The position numbers and the translations under genes are program-made. Below the pieces are notes generated by a model. That model worked only from the letters and a program-made list of their open reading frames with translations. It was not told the origin of the DNA and did not search any database. 64,000 nt of DNA from Phymatolithon calcareum. Taxonomy: Eukaryota > Rhodophyta > Florideophyceae > Hapalidiales. The stretch is from the NCBI GenBank assembly GCA_977006965.1, contig OZ345379.1:620001-684000 (forward strand). The letters are read 5' to 3'. Below are positions 1 to 9,946 of this stretch, in pieces (positions within the stretch are counted from its first letter, which is position 1; each line of letters begins with the position of its first letter).

Positions 1-496
1 CAAGTCGTACTAGAGAACGCCTCATGACTCCTGTGCCTCCGAGTCACTTCCTTATGATGTAGATGACTCGAGACTCGTCCTCAAAGAGTCGTTCCGAGTC
101 TTTGTATGATTTATGATCGCTAATTTATGATGAAGAGCCCTAGGTCATATCATATCTACACACTCAGATGCTCCCATCTTTAGAATGGGGCAAATGTCGG
201 GCGACTTCGGTCGACTTCGCAATTGAAAGCATCACACTTGTCAACCACGACCAGTGCACTATATGTTTATTAAGCATGAAAGCATTGCAAGTGCAGAGTG
301 AGGACTTGAAAAATAGTGAGCGATGCGACTTTCGCTGAACTCTCCATAAAATCTGATACCACTTAGCATGCCACGTATCGCGCGGATCATCTACTTAGAG
401 TGCAATCCAAAACTTCAACAGTAGAGGAGTGGCGCAGCCACGGGTGCAATTCATGTCGCCAAAGTCCCCATTGGTGCTGAAACAACGACTAACGAG
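1..496. other. Non-coding flank, no gene seen
   Basis: No reading frame here looks like a protein. The first 130 bases repeat the pentamer gagtc several times. I see no RNA gene. Confidence 0.5.
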
Positions 497-498
497 TA

Positions 499-969
499 CA
501 GTCAAACCCCTCTAACTGAAAACCCTATAGCTGAAAAAACTGCAAAACTGCAAACGAGCAGCCTTTCCTGACCTAAAGAGCACGGAAAAATATTCAAATT
601 TAAAGGTGGGGTGCAAACTTGCAAATTACAAACCTGAAAATTTAAGCCACCTATTTTTCGTTAAATCTTGAAGGTATTTTTCACATGAGGAGTTTATATA
701 GCAGGTGGCTTATCGTGCGAACAGAGGGCTAGAAAAGATAACTTTCGTATATTTCTTTTCAAAGTTCGATCATTTATTGGAACGTAACTAGGGAAAAGGG
801 GTTGTCATATATTCTCAGGCTTCGACAGAAGGACACGTGCCACATTCTGTAAGTTGACTGTAAAGAGTGTGAATTTTGATTGTATAACAGACCCCTCCGA
901 CCGAAAAAAACCCTTCAACAGAAAATGTACAATCTGTCCCGAAATTTTGCAGTTAGAGGGGTTTGACTG
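499..969. mobile_element. Pogo/Tigger-type MITE with 20-bp terminal inverted repeats and TA target duplication
   Basis: The left end reads cagtcaaacccctctaactg and the right end is its exact reverse complement (950-969), so the terminal inverted repeats are 20/20. Each end is flanked by TA (497-498 and 970-971), the target duplication of Tc1/mariner/pogo elements, and ends beginning CAGT are typical of the pogo/Tigger group. A degenerate copy of the terminal sequence recurs internally near 890-925. The 471-bp interior has no coding frame, so this is a non-autonomous element that would depend on a transposase elsewhere. Confidence 0.85.
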
Positions 970-971
970 TA

Positions 972-2498
972 CCATATTGTATGGTTAGAGGCCAACAACA
1001 GCACTGTTACCTCCTGCCTTCTTCGTTCCCCATTCACTACATGAGAGTCCTGGTGAATAGAAATACTTCTCCGCAGATTTTTCTGTGCCCAGCTTGTTTT
1101 CTACTTCAAGTTCGTATTCGGAACGCGTCCGTTCCAGAGGGGCAATCAGCTATTGAGCTCTTTTTCCAAATTTTCCTCAATGCTCGTTGTGGACACCTGT
1201 AGAAATCTACCTCAAGTGGACTGGAGAGTAGCCTGTGTTACACCTTTTGGAACTTGAGGATTGCGGTAATTCTCTTGTCCTATCATATGGGATCTTCCTC
1301 CGCAACAAGGCTTCTATGAAAACTGCTATAAATTTTTGAGGGGGTAACAAAATACGTCTTTCACGCAGGTAGTAGTGTTGCAGCTCGCACGAGACAACTG
1401 TACAGACATCTATGGATAGAGAACAACCATCACTATGACCCTACCATGAGTGCGCTGGATATGCTTTCTTCTTCTTAGCTGCTGAGCGCTGTTAAAAGAG
1501 CTGGGAATGTTTCTCATTGCATTGGCAATTGACCTCACTTTAATAACCTCTCTTGTAAGAGTGCACCTCTTATGTACTATGTAGATTGCCTTCTTTCAGG
1601 CTCGAAGTCTCGAGAAACTATTCCTTGTTCGCTTCTTACTTCCTTCGATCACCTTCGGGGTCTGGAATCCTTCCAATATTGACAGCATGATACAAGAGTT
1701 TGGCGGCAAAGCACGTCAATGAATCGGCAGTCTCTGTGTAGCAATGTTAACATTAAAATTATAGCACGTGTGTCAAATGCATTTCGGGCTCAAACATTTT
1801 TATATTATAAGAAATTGAATTGATTTTATATGATCGAGCTGTAATTTATATGTAAACATTGCTTCACATAGGATCCGGACTTTCTGACTCATGTCGCTTT
1901 CTTGATATTTGCTCTAGAAAGTTGTTCATCCCTTCAGCGAACGGAACGTTAGAGATGTAACGAGGGTATCCGGGTAGTTTTTGTGGCGAAATAGTACGCA
2001 GCCCCGCACAGTCCCAAGGCAATAAGTGTCTCACCTATGGTCCTGAGCATCGAGATATCTACTCAATGCACTTCGATGAACATTCGTTCATCCACGACTT
2101 CTAATGTTCATCGAAGCACAATAAGAGGTTTTTCATGTTTCTAAAAGCCGATATCGTGGAACAAGTACGGGATGTGGACCACTTTTGAGGGAAACAAATG
2201 ATGTAAGGGGAGAAACGTGTGAGGCCCGAGGGGGCCCAATTTGACACGAGGGCGAAGCCTGAGGGGCAATTGTGTCCCCGAGGACCCACACCGAGCCTCA
2301 CGCACATCATTTGTGTCACAAAAAAGTGGTCTACATACTCCTTGTCCCCTGAAACGTCCCGTTTTGTGTTTTAAGCTTGCGAAAGCGGGAAACCGAAACG
2401 AAACTTTCATACATTTGTTCTCCCCCGGAAAAGTGCATAAAAACTTCAACAAAGCAGATCTGAAAACTTGTTTCCCCAGAATGGGGAGAACATGGGAT
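972..2498. other. Gene-free stretch
   Basis: The short open frames here have no recognisable motif and no coding character. The sequence is AT-rich around 1740-1860. Nothing else can be supported. Confidence 0.4.
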
Positions 2499-2545
2499 TT
2501 GTTTCCCGGAATAGGGTAAACACGGGATTTGTTTCCCCTGTTCGG
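2468..2545. repeat. 31-bp tandem repeat, about 2.5 units
   Basis: Units begin ttgtttccc at 2468, 2499 and 2530. They read as variants of ttgtttcccggaatagggta followed by aacacgggat. The second unit coincides with the start of the left 121-bp direct repeat. Confidence 0.75.
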
Positions 2546-2619
2546 CTTCAGTTCGTCGTAGATACACCAATAGAAATCCACTAAACTGATGATGCTATGA
2601 TACTTTCTTTGGTGTCCAT
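2499..2619 (+). repeat. 121-bp direct repeat, left copy
   Basis: It matches 5155-5275 in the same orientation at 120 of 121 positions; the single difference is ggcttcag here against ggcgtcag there. The near identity implies recent duplication or ongoing homogenisation. Confidence 0.9.
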
Positions 2620-2667
2620 GGGGGGAAAATATTTGATTATTTTCTTGGGCGGGTGAGCATATGATCT

Positions 2668-2823
2668 GATGTCTTTCCCGCTCAGCGATGTCTTTCCCGC
2701 TGCAGCAATAATGGAGGTCCACTATTGGCTGATGTCATTCCCGCTCGCTGATGTCTTTCCCGCTCTCCGATGTCTTTCCCGCTCGATGATGTCTTTCCCG
2801 CTTGCTGATGTCTTTCCCCCTCA
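2668..2823. repeat. 19-bp tandem array of gatgtctttcccgct units
   Basis: Seven copies of gatgtctttcccgct (one reads gatgtcattcccgct) are spaced about 19 bp apart, with one 24-bp interruption near 2702-2726. The reverse complement of the variant copy resembles cgggaatgacatcgg in the foldback at 4951-5158. The two flanks of the recombinase gene therefore share a motif, as expected for subterminal transposase-binding repeats. Confidence 0.8.
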
Positions 2824-3063
2824 GGGCTGTAGGTTATGAAACGTGCCTAAACATTTTTGTTGGAGCCACATGCGTACCACAAATGGTCGGTTTCTTTGGT
2901 TTCAACTTTATTTTAATACATGTTGAATGAATGCACTCTAAGAAAAGCTCACGTTATTATCCAGTTTTTGTTGTCGTTGATCGTTAACTTCGGATAGGTT
3001 TCTCTGGTTTCAACTTTACTTTAAACAAGTTGAATACACTCTAACAAAAGCACGCACTATTAT

Positions 3064-4567
3064 CTACTGGTAGTTATGGTTGATCGTTACGTTAATAGAG
3101 TTTGCGTTAACATTTTCGAATCCGGACATGGAACTGCTTCCAATGCCGCTCTGCGAGAGCACTGGGGGAGATTTCTCTCCTGGGGATGTTTGAATTGCAC
3201 TTTTCAAAGCAAGTTCGCCTTTGATGTTCTCCTTGGACTCCATAGTGGGCTCCATTTTCTTCTGTTTCTTCTCCTTCGGCTCATTCACATCAACGTCGGG
3301 GTTTGTTTCTTTGAATATATCCATTTGTTGCTGAAGACCCTTGTCCCCTTGCAAGTTTGTGTAGCTCAGAACGCTCTCAACCTGTGCGTGACCGGAGCGA
3401 ATCATAACCGTGGTGTCAGAATGTCGGGCTTCCAGTAATAGCGTAATCATAGTGCCACGAAGACAGTGAGTTGCAACACAATCGTTGACGCCAGTGCCTT
3501 GGATTCCAACCTCATCGCAAAGATTGGGAATAATTTTGCCGAATGAGTTTTTTCCGATAACCTGCTTGCGGAAAAAGTCGCTTAGAGCTTTTCCTTTTGT
3601 GTTAATTTGCAAGAAGAACCTGTCCGTGTGCTCCGTTTTCATCTCCATCGACTTCCGTGTTTCCAAGTAGCTGTGAATGTGTTCATACACATTCAAAGTT
3701 CCGTCCAGCATATCCCTGTTCCAGATGTAAATCTTGACAGCCTTCTTTGTAATGGCACGCAGGCCACCTCTTCTAGTTTTCGACGCTCCTTCTTTGCTTC
3801 CGACAATCTCCGTAAACTGAATCACGGATTCCCCTTTCGCCCGAATGTACTCAAATTGGGAAACGCGAAGCTTCCACATCGCAGTGGTGCGAATACCAAC
3901 GGAAATTCCAATAATCAGTACAAGGCGATTCAGATACCCTGCGGGGGTAGATGCTGAACAGCTATTCGATGTTAGAAGAGTCTTAATGTCTTCCCTGGGT
4001 AGCACATTGTGACCTTTTATGGTCACGCCGTTGGCTTGTTGCTCGGCAAAAAGGTTGTCAAGAACGCACAGAAGCCCGTCGTTTTTATCCGCGAAGACTG
4101 GGCCTGAAAACAAATTCATTTTGAAACCCCATGCTTCAAACGCACGCTGAATCCCACATATGTAGAACTTCATAGTGTTTGGCGTGACCGCTTTCTTCTG
4201 CTTTGCGCTCCGATAGTTGACGGAAAACTCGATCAAGAAATGATTAATCCTCTTCTGCTGCGTTACAGGGACGCACTCATCCGGCACGCAGTTCTCAAAA
4301 AAGCAACTTCTTAAGTTGTGAAACTTCGAATTCCACAACAGCAGCCTTGTTCCCGAGAAAAAGAGACCGCAAATGAGGTTCCGTATTGAAATAACGGTCC
4401 TTGTAGTCGCCATTTACAATAAATCGCGCCAGGGCCCGAACGCTATAGTCGGTGCCTCTTTGCGTGTTTTCCGGAACGAACTTTCCCTTCAGCTCTTCTG
4501 CTCTTTCTGAGCTCGGCAACGAGAAATTGAATTCATTGCCGTCGTCCACTCCCGGCGGCCCCGACAT
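3064..4567 (-). pseudogene. Crypton-like tyrosine recombinase, broken by a frameshift
   Basis: The protein belongs to the tyrosine (phage-integrase type) recombinases of Crypton elements, which cut and rejoin DNA through a tyrosine. The longer frame, read from a methionine at 4413, has 449 residues. It carries the complete catalytic set: R175, H316-x-x-R319, H342 and Y351, in the contexts VGIRTT, THCLRG, RSGHAQ and LSYTNL. The N-terminal SAM-like core-binding part is in another frame, from a methionine at 4567 to a stop at 4295-4297. The two frames join at a run of six A (plus strand 4297-4302), where a one-base length change would connect them. The C-terminal 90 residues are lysine- and serine-rich. 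With the site intact but the frame broken, it is either a recent pseudogene, a sequencing error in a homopolymer, or a frameshifting site. Confidence 0.75.
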
Positions 4568-4614
4568 CGATGTAGAAGGGCGTTGCGATTTCTTGGAGCT
4601 CGGAGACGAACGAG

Positions 4615-4707
4615 ATCGGCGAGCGACGGTGATCAGCGGCGAGCGGTGGCGAGCGATGGTGAGCGGTGTTGAGCGGCGGCGAGCGACGGTGAGCAACAGT
4701 GAGCGGA
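4615..4707. repeat. GAGCGG-type low-complexity repeat
   Basis: Imperfect repeats of gagcg(g/a)(c/t)ggtgag run for about 90 bp just upstream of the recombinase start. On the minus strand they translate into an Arg/Ser/Pro-rich stretch that lacks a proper ATG. I read this as leader sequence, not coding sequence. Confidence 0.6.
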
Positions 4708-4950
4708 CAGGAGGCGATGGATGCAGACCCGGACTCGACGGCGAACATTTGCGCTGGAGCGACAGCGTTGTCGACAGTGTGCCCCATCAAACGGTGCGTT
4801 TTGTAAAACATACTGCTGTAGCGCCGACTGTGCGTGTGTTTCGATGCTTGTGAACTGATATTGCCGACATCGAACGGTGCGGTGGGTAAAAATCACAGCC
4901 GTTAAGTCGACAGTCTGCATGTGCTTTTGTAGCCGTTCAAATACCGTGAG

Positions 4951-5158
4951 ACAAGCAGGTTGTTAACCTCCTCATCGGGAATGACATCGGTCAGGCGTCG
5001 CCCGCGGGAAATTCCTCGGGAATGCCCTGAAAACTCGGAATCCCCTCGGGCTTACAGCCCTCGGGTCTTCCTTGGTTTCACGTCATACCCTCAGGATTCC
5101 CCTTGTGCAACGCCTGACCGATGTCATCCCTCGAAGTCGGTTGACAACCTATACTTGT
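4951..5158. mobile_element. Foldback/MITE-like element with about 42-bp imperfect inverted repeats
   Basis: The core atgacatcggtcaggcgt (4981-4998) is perfectly inverted at 5110-5127. The similarity extends outward through aggttgttaacc (4957-4968) and ggttgacaacct (5139-5150), and weakly to acaag/cttgt at the edges. The interior is rich in ctcggg repeats and has no coding frame. Its right edge touches the start of the second 121-bp direct repeat. No clear target duplication is visible, so it may be a terminal structure of the recombinase element and not a separate insertion. Confidence 0.65.
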
Positions 5159-5275
5159 TTCCCGGAATAGGGTAAACACGGGATTTGTTTCCCCTGTTCG
5201 GCGTCAGTTCGTCGTAGATACACCAATAGAAATCCACTAAACTGATGATGCTATGATACTTTCTTTGGTGTCCAT
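5155..5275 (+). repeat. 121-bp direct repeat, right copy
   Basis: This is the partner of 2499-2619, with one mismatch. It lies on the 5' side of the recombinase gene. Confidence 0.9.
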
Positions 5276-6963
5276 ATACGCAACATATATGAAACATAGC
5301 AGCGGTCCAACTTACAATTGATACAGGGCAAACATCTCTTGTTTCCCTCGTTTCTGGGAACAAGGACGTTTACTCGGGAAGGAATTATATTTCGAGCCGT
5401 AACAGAGAAAAAGCGGCTCGCAGAATTATTCCCTGACGGTATTAGGTGTAGGGCAGTTGGGGATAGCAACACGCTGCTTCGTGATCCTGATGCTTAATAG
5501 CAGATTATGTACATAAAGTCGCATAATGATAGCACGGCAACTCTTCTCCAAAGGAAGGCTGGGATAAAATGAACGAACCTTCCGTGCAACTGCAGATTAA
5601 TTCTTCGAAGAGAATTTCAACTGTGTGTCTCGTTGCAAAGGTGAAAACGTACAGTCAAGGGCGTAAGTTCCTGATGTAGGCATGCATACAAGCGGATTTT
5701 GCTATTACAGAAACGACCTAAGCGCCAAAACGTATCGCATTTTCAACGTCCAGCCCCTGTTTTTTGATAATTCTTAAACTCATTCTGGAAAAGTCACCCC
5801 TGAAGGTCGGATATAATCTCGTTCATTATTCGTTATTTTGTCACAACAACCGCTGAACATCCTTGTTTTGGGGCGACATGTGGGCGACTTCAAAGTCGCC
5901 CGCTATCCAGTGCATAATTGTGCACGGATGTAGAGTCCTTTTTTGCTGCACTTCATTGACATACTAATAGAAACTTTCCGCCGACACGGCTCCAGACGAA
6001 AGTGCACTACTGCGCCAACACGAGCCTTCATTTGTACGGCTACCGCGAGTTTTACAGGTCGTCCAGTAAGCCGCCCATTCTCGATGAAGCAGTATTGATG
6101 AGTGGCCTAGTGGCCTTGTCTTTCCGCGTCCATTTCAGCCCTCAAGGGCTTACACCCAGTGCCTTTGGCCCCGCTGGCCTCTCCGCTTAGGGTTAGTTGT
6201 AGTATGATAAGACCGATTCGGTAGTATATTGCGGGCTTTCGCCGCCGGCCTTCAGAAAAAGGGGCAAACCGTGTTTGGTCCAGATTGACCGTTTTCCGTT
6301 CTAACCTTCGCGGTCCTTTCGCCTCAGGGAAGGCCTCGCGTACGACCTCGACTCAGCGCCGTCGGTCAAGCCTCGGTCCTCGGACCCTCGCCCCTGTGTT
6401 TGCGGACGGACGTTGGTTTCCCTTGCGATTGGACACAAAGTCTGCGCGTGTGTTTTTCATTGCTCTGCCACTATCCTCCATCGGGAGAGACCTTTCGCTA
6501 GAGCCTTGCCCAGCCTTTCCGGTCAACCATTCCCGAACTTCTTCGTGGCGAAGACCCGCCGATCTGCGCCACCACACTGGAGATGCGAGTTGAACCATTC
6601 TTGACAGCACTGTGATGCCCCTTACTGCGCGCGAACATGTCTAAAGTAGGCGTAAAAACGCCTCTTTCCGTATATTTTATGAGTCACTGGGATTCTGACT
6701 CGCCGTGACTGGGAGGAATGAATATGATTAAGTCCTACTCCTCGTTATTCACATTTACTAGAATTTTTTGTCTTGAACCGATCATATTGTATTTTAGTAC
6801 ACGTATTTGGGCATTTACAGTAGTTCATATCGGATACAAAATATTCATATTCTGATAAATCGCCAGAATGAGGCTTATAATCAGATACTCTTTGATATGT
6901 ATGGATTTTAGAGATCACTTTTTGAGTGAGTGATGATAGAAAATCGCGGAGGTTTTGTCCCAA
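5276..6963. other. Gene-free stretch with a short perfect hairpin
   Basis: No reading frame here has a recognisable domain. Positions 5882-5901 form a perfect hairpin with 9-bp arms, gggcgactt and aagtcgccc. The segment 6230-6610 is more GC-rich than its surroundings and may be a decayed repeat, but I cannot assign it. Confidence 0.4.
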
Positions 6964-7022
6964 GGGAGATATATCGGTCCCAAGGGATCCAAAGGATCCT
7001 TTAAGGGACGGATATATCTCCC
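6964..7022. repeat. Foldback hairpin with 18-bp arms
   Basis: The arm gggagatatatcggtccc pairs with 7005-7022 at 17 of 18 positions. The loop holds two further palindromes, ggatcc and aaaggatccttt. Confidence 0.85.
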
Positions 7023-7930
7023 GTGGGAAAAAACAGAGGGATTTCTAAGAGCGGGCTGTAACCGTCTAATCGACCGATTGCGAACCTAACAGGAGCTCTA
7101 TAACGGCTTCTTGCGATCTATCCACCGACACTGTCAACACATTATTTTGAATTACTCTTCCAAGAGGAACCAAAGCATTAATCGTGAACAACAACAAATA
7201 ACATTCCATGTACTAGTAGTATAGTGTCAGTTAGTGCTTCCCTTTTGGCAAGGTTTGCAATTGCTCTCTCCCGCGCTTATTTATGCCGAGATCCTTACCA
7301 CGTTGTAGACTGTGGCATCGCATCACAGAGAGATCGCCCAAGGCATGAAAAGGTACACCAATTTACAGGGGTCTGGGCCATCAGCAGGAAAGAGATCAAC
7401 TTGTTGATACTCTGCCTAAGCGCCATCGTAATTCGACTTCAAGCTCATTCCCTGAGAGTGAAATTGACAAGACCAAGAGGATCATGGATGATGCAGAAGA
7501 TACAGAAACTTTCCTTCTCAAGGAATGCCGGAATGGTGACTTCAGCACGACCAAATTCAGGTAGAGCCTTTCGGAACCGGGTAGTACGAGATATTCTGAT
7601 AATGCGAACAAATACAGCCGCCGAGGACCTGATACTGTAATTGCTAATCTGCAGGCTATCACAATTATATTTACACTCCATCATCATTGCTTGTAGGCAT
7701 TGGCTTTCGAAATGCAGTCCACGAACGATGCCGAATACTTTTATGAATTATTTATGTAGCAGTTCCTCCGGTTGCAGCCCGACTTGTCTGCATTCACCCA
7801 ACGCTCGCTGAGTTTGTAAGCACGTCTATCACCTTCCTTAGAGTACTGCAGAAATGAGAAAACCCTTGTAAGGCACCAACGGGTCCTGCGGAAGATTCTA
7901 CACGCTTCTTGGAAACTTTCCGCGGTGTAT
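7023..7930. other. Gene-free stretch, possible unassigned coding relic near 7347-7560
   Basis: One plus-strand frame from about 7347 to 7560 reads as an acidic, protein-like stretch (it includes ESEIDKTKRIMDDAEDTE). It ends at a stop, continues readable beyond it and has no start codon. I do not recognise a family. It may be a relic of the same repeat complex as the pogo-like relic downstream. Confidence 0.25.
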
Positions 7931-8247
7931 CGGGAAGATATCAGATATGTTCCCGGTTCTAGAATGCTCTCGGGGCCGATGACCGAATATTTCCCGACAG
8001 GAAAAACGGGAATTTGAAAAATGCGAACGCCGATAGGTCCAATAAATTGCCGCCACTTGGGAGACGTCACTCATTGTCACTCATCATGAAGTATCTTTTG
8101 ACAAGTTCAGGCAGACTATTGGACATGTCGGCGTTCCCATTTTCTCAATTTCCTCTTTTCCCTGTTGGGAAACATTCGTTCATCGGCCCAGGTCGTTCAA
8201 TGCCTACTTTTACAAGTGTAACTGGAATATATCGGATATCTTCCCGG
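7931..8247. mobile_element. Large imperfect foldback element
   Basis: Arms of about 120-140 bp (7931-8051 and 8110-8247) are inverted copies. Paired landmarks include cgggaagatatc with gatatcttcccg, cccgacagg with cctgttggg, and ggtccaataaattgcc with ggcagactattggac. The loop is about 58 bp. Because the arms are inverted copies, both strands encode similar peptides (shared motifs FPVGK and ISSR); these are a by-product of the repeat and not a gene. No target duplication was found. Confidence 0.7.
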
Positions 8248-8586
8248 TTGAAGTATTGGCAAGAGGGAGAATATCTTTCCTGTACACGTCTATATCTTTC
8301 CGCAGGAACTCCATATCATCGACGCAATATTCCACCACTGAAAAATATTTCATCCAAAATCGATCACAATCAGGCAATAACGACAGTATCGCTGTTCATG
8401 CTTAATACAAGGGGGTATCGATATATTGCCATTTTGTATAGTGCTTCACTCCCATTAGTGCATGCTCGCTCGCGATGGCACAAGATCATACAATTTACAC
8501 GTATTCAAGCTGTGATTGTAAATACTGTGCATGCTCTACGTGTAAAGTGCAGCCATGGGCTCATCGATGGTCATCTCGGTCACCGT

Positions 8587-9330
8587 TGCGCGCTGGACCA
8601 TGAAGAAGAACACGAATAACCGCATGCAACTCTCTCTGAACGAAATTCTGGACGTCCTAGAGATGCTCGCTAACAACAATGATGCGACCGCCGTTATAGT
8701 CAAGTACAAGACAAGTCGTCGGACGGCCTCTAACTGAAAGAAGGTCCAGGGCGGGACGACTCTGACGACGAAGTCGGACCGAACTGCCAAGTTTCCGATT
8801 ATCAATCGCAAGGTACTGCAATTCGTCGAGCTTGGCCGAACAGTGAAGATGCCTGTCGCACAAGCGATATTAATGCAGTGCGCACTCTGATGACTCTTGC
8901 GCGGTGCTGGGTAAAGTCGGCAATTTTGCCTTTGGATAGAGCTGCTGATGGAAATTCGACATACTGTCGAATGAAGAGCACCTCCAAAAACGAAGAGGTC
9001 ATATGGGTCATGGAAATGTTGGGAAAACTCTCTCTCAGTGTTAGTAATGATGACGAGCTTAGCCAACTCATCGGTACATCAACAACAGAAAGTGACATCA
9101 GTCGTTAGTTCGACATAGAAGATGACGAAGAACCATAAGTCGAAAAGGTTGCTTGCGAGCTTCCTCAAAGTTCTGAACTGTACCAACTGTTCAGGCCCCT
9201 ACAAGAGAAAGCGTACGCCTGTAACCTTCCTGATTCTGGTGCCCATCTGCAGCGGGCTTTGAATGGCTTCATCGATGCCATTCGTAAGCAAAACGCCAGC
9301 CGCAGTAGACAAACGCGAATCAATGAATTG
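8587..9330 (+). pseudogene. Relic of a pogo/CENP-B-like transposase
   Basis: The first part reads as a CENP-B/pogo N-terminal helix-turn-helix (MQLSLNEILDVLEMLANNN, then VIVKYKTSRRTASN). It is followed by a second helical module typical of HTH_CENPB (INRKVLQFVELGRTVKMPV). A TGA interrupts it at 8735-8737, where a tryptophan is usual after the first helix-turn-helix. Two further stops follow near 8890, and the reading frame then changes. The remainder (8878-9330) resembles the acidic and helical C-terminal tail of such transposases and is broken at 9106 and 9136. The DDE catalytic core appears to be deleted. Such proteins cut DNA at TA-flanked ends like those of the MITE at 499-969. The family assignment rests on pattern similarity only. 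Confidence 0.5.
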
Positions 9331-9946
9331 TGGAACAAGAGCAGTGCCTTCCACCAAAGTAATATAAATTTTGATTAAAATTCTGCTTACTGCGCACTTC
9401 TAAATAGTGCCATAGGACTCCGGCGGCCATGGGGTAGCACTGTTCAGTGTGTCCCACTGTACCCGTAGAGGTAATGTGGCGCTTGATCTGTAAGGCGCAA
9501 AATGATACATCTGATATCATACCTAAAGTTTTTCACGTTATATAACGTTAACAAACGTTAGAAAAGTGTATCTAACGTTTCTAAACATTGTAAACCCAGA
9601 AGAGAATTTCAGGGGCTGAAAATGACCTGCAGAAAATAGTGGCCCAAAGGGTCTTTCGAGAGAAATGGGCCACGAAGGGAGGCACCCCTCTCTTCCTGGC
9701 CTTCCATTCAGTCCTCATATCAATACGGAAGTCCCCTAAAACCAAAATAAGTGGTCCTCCTTCATTCAAAGTACTTCCCATTACCATGCCCTCGATTCGA
9801 ATCGCGAGTTAGCCACCGTCCTTATGTTCGGCACTACTACGTCAGGTCATCATGCGGATGACAAACTTCGTTGTTGGTAGCACATATCTATTTGGCTTTT
9901 GTGCACTTGATTAATCGGTTTTTGAATCCACTGCGAGCACGAGAAA
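9331..9946. other. Gene-free stretch with AACGTT-type palindromes
   Basis: The region 9530-9590 is full of aacgtt motifs, including the palindrome acgttatataacgt and a small inverted repeat of cgttaga. A minus-strand frame at 9581-9787 contains LILVLGDFRI but matches no family over its length. This is the presumed promoter side of the downstream peptidase gene. Confidence 0.4.

Larger units (their letters stand above)
2499..5275 (-). mobile_element. Candidate Crypton-like element bounded by 121-bp direct repeats
   Basis: A tyrosine recombinase frame on the minus strand lies between two nearly identical 121-bp direct repeats, about 2.66 kb apart from start to start. The recombinase family (DUF3504/Crypton type) normally mobilises DNA without reverse transcriptase, and none is seen here. 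Known Cryptons have only very short terminal direct repeats, so the long repeats are unexpected. They may be part of the element, or an unrelated repeat family that happens to flank it. The interior also holds a 19-bp tandem array, a foldback repeat and a low-complexity GAGCGG-rich leader. The boundaries are inferred from the repeats alone. Confidence 0.5.

Noticed and set aside
2141-2722. A 193-codon minus-strand frame next to the Crypton-like element
   Set aside because: It runs through the 121-bp direct repeat and the 31-bp tandem repeat, and its ending recurs in the second copy near 5124-5363. It is repeat sequence, not a gene.
2499-5275. An LTR retrotransposon interpretation of the 121-bp repeats
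   Set aside because: No reverse transcriptase, integrase, primer-binding site or polypurine tract is visible. The only enzyme is a tyrosine recombinase, and the repeats do not begin TG and end CA.
7741-8619. Similar peptides on opposite strands at 7741-8070 and 8014-8619
   Set aside because: They are the two arms of one inverted repeat read in opposite directions.
8536-9066. A 176-codon minus-strand frame
   Set aside because: It overlaps the pogo-like relic, whose plus-strand reading has recognisable helix-turn-helix modules; the minus reading has none.
9581-9787. A VPS29-like or endonuclease-like start (LILVLGDFRI) on the minus strand
   Set aside because: Only about ten residues resemble VPS29. 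The rest does not follow the family, and no further exon was found.
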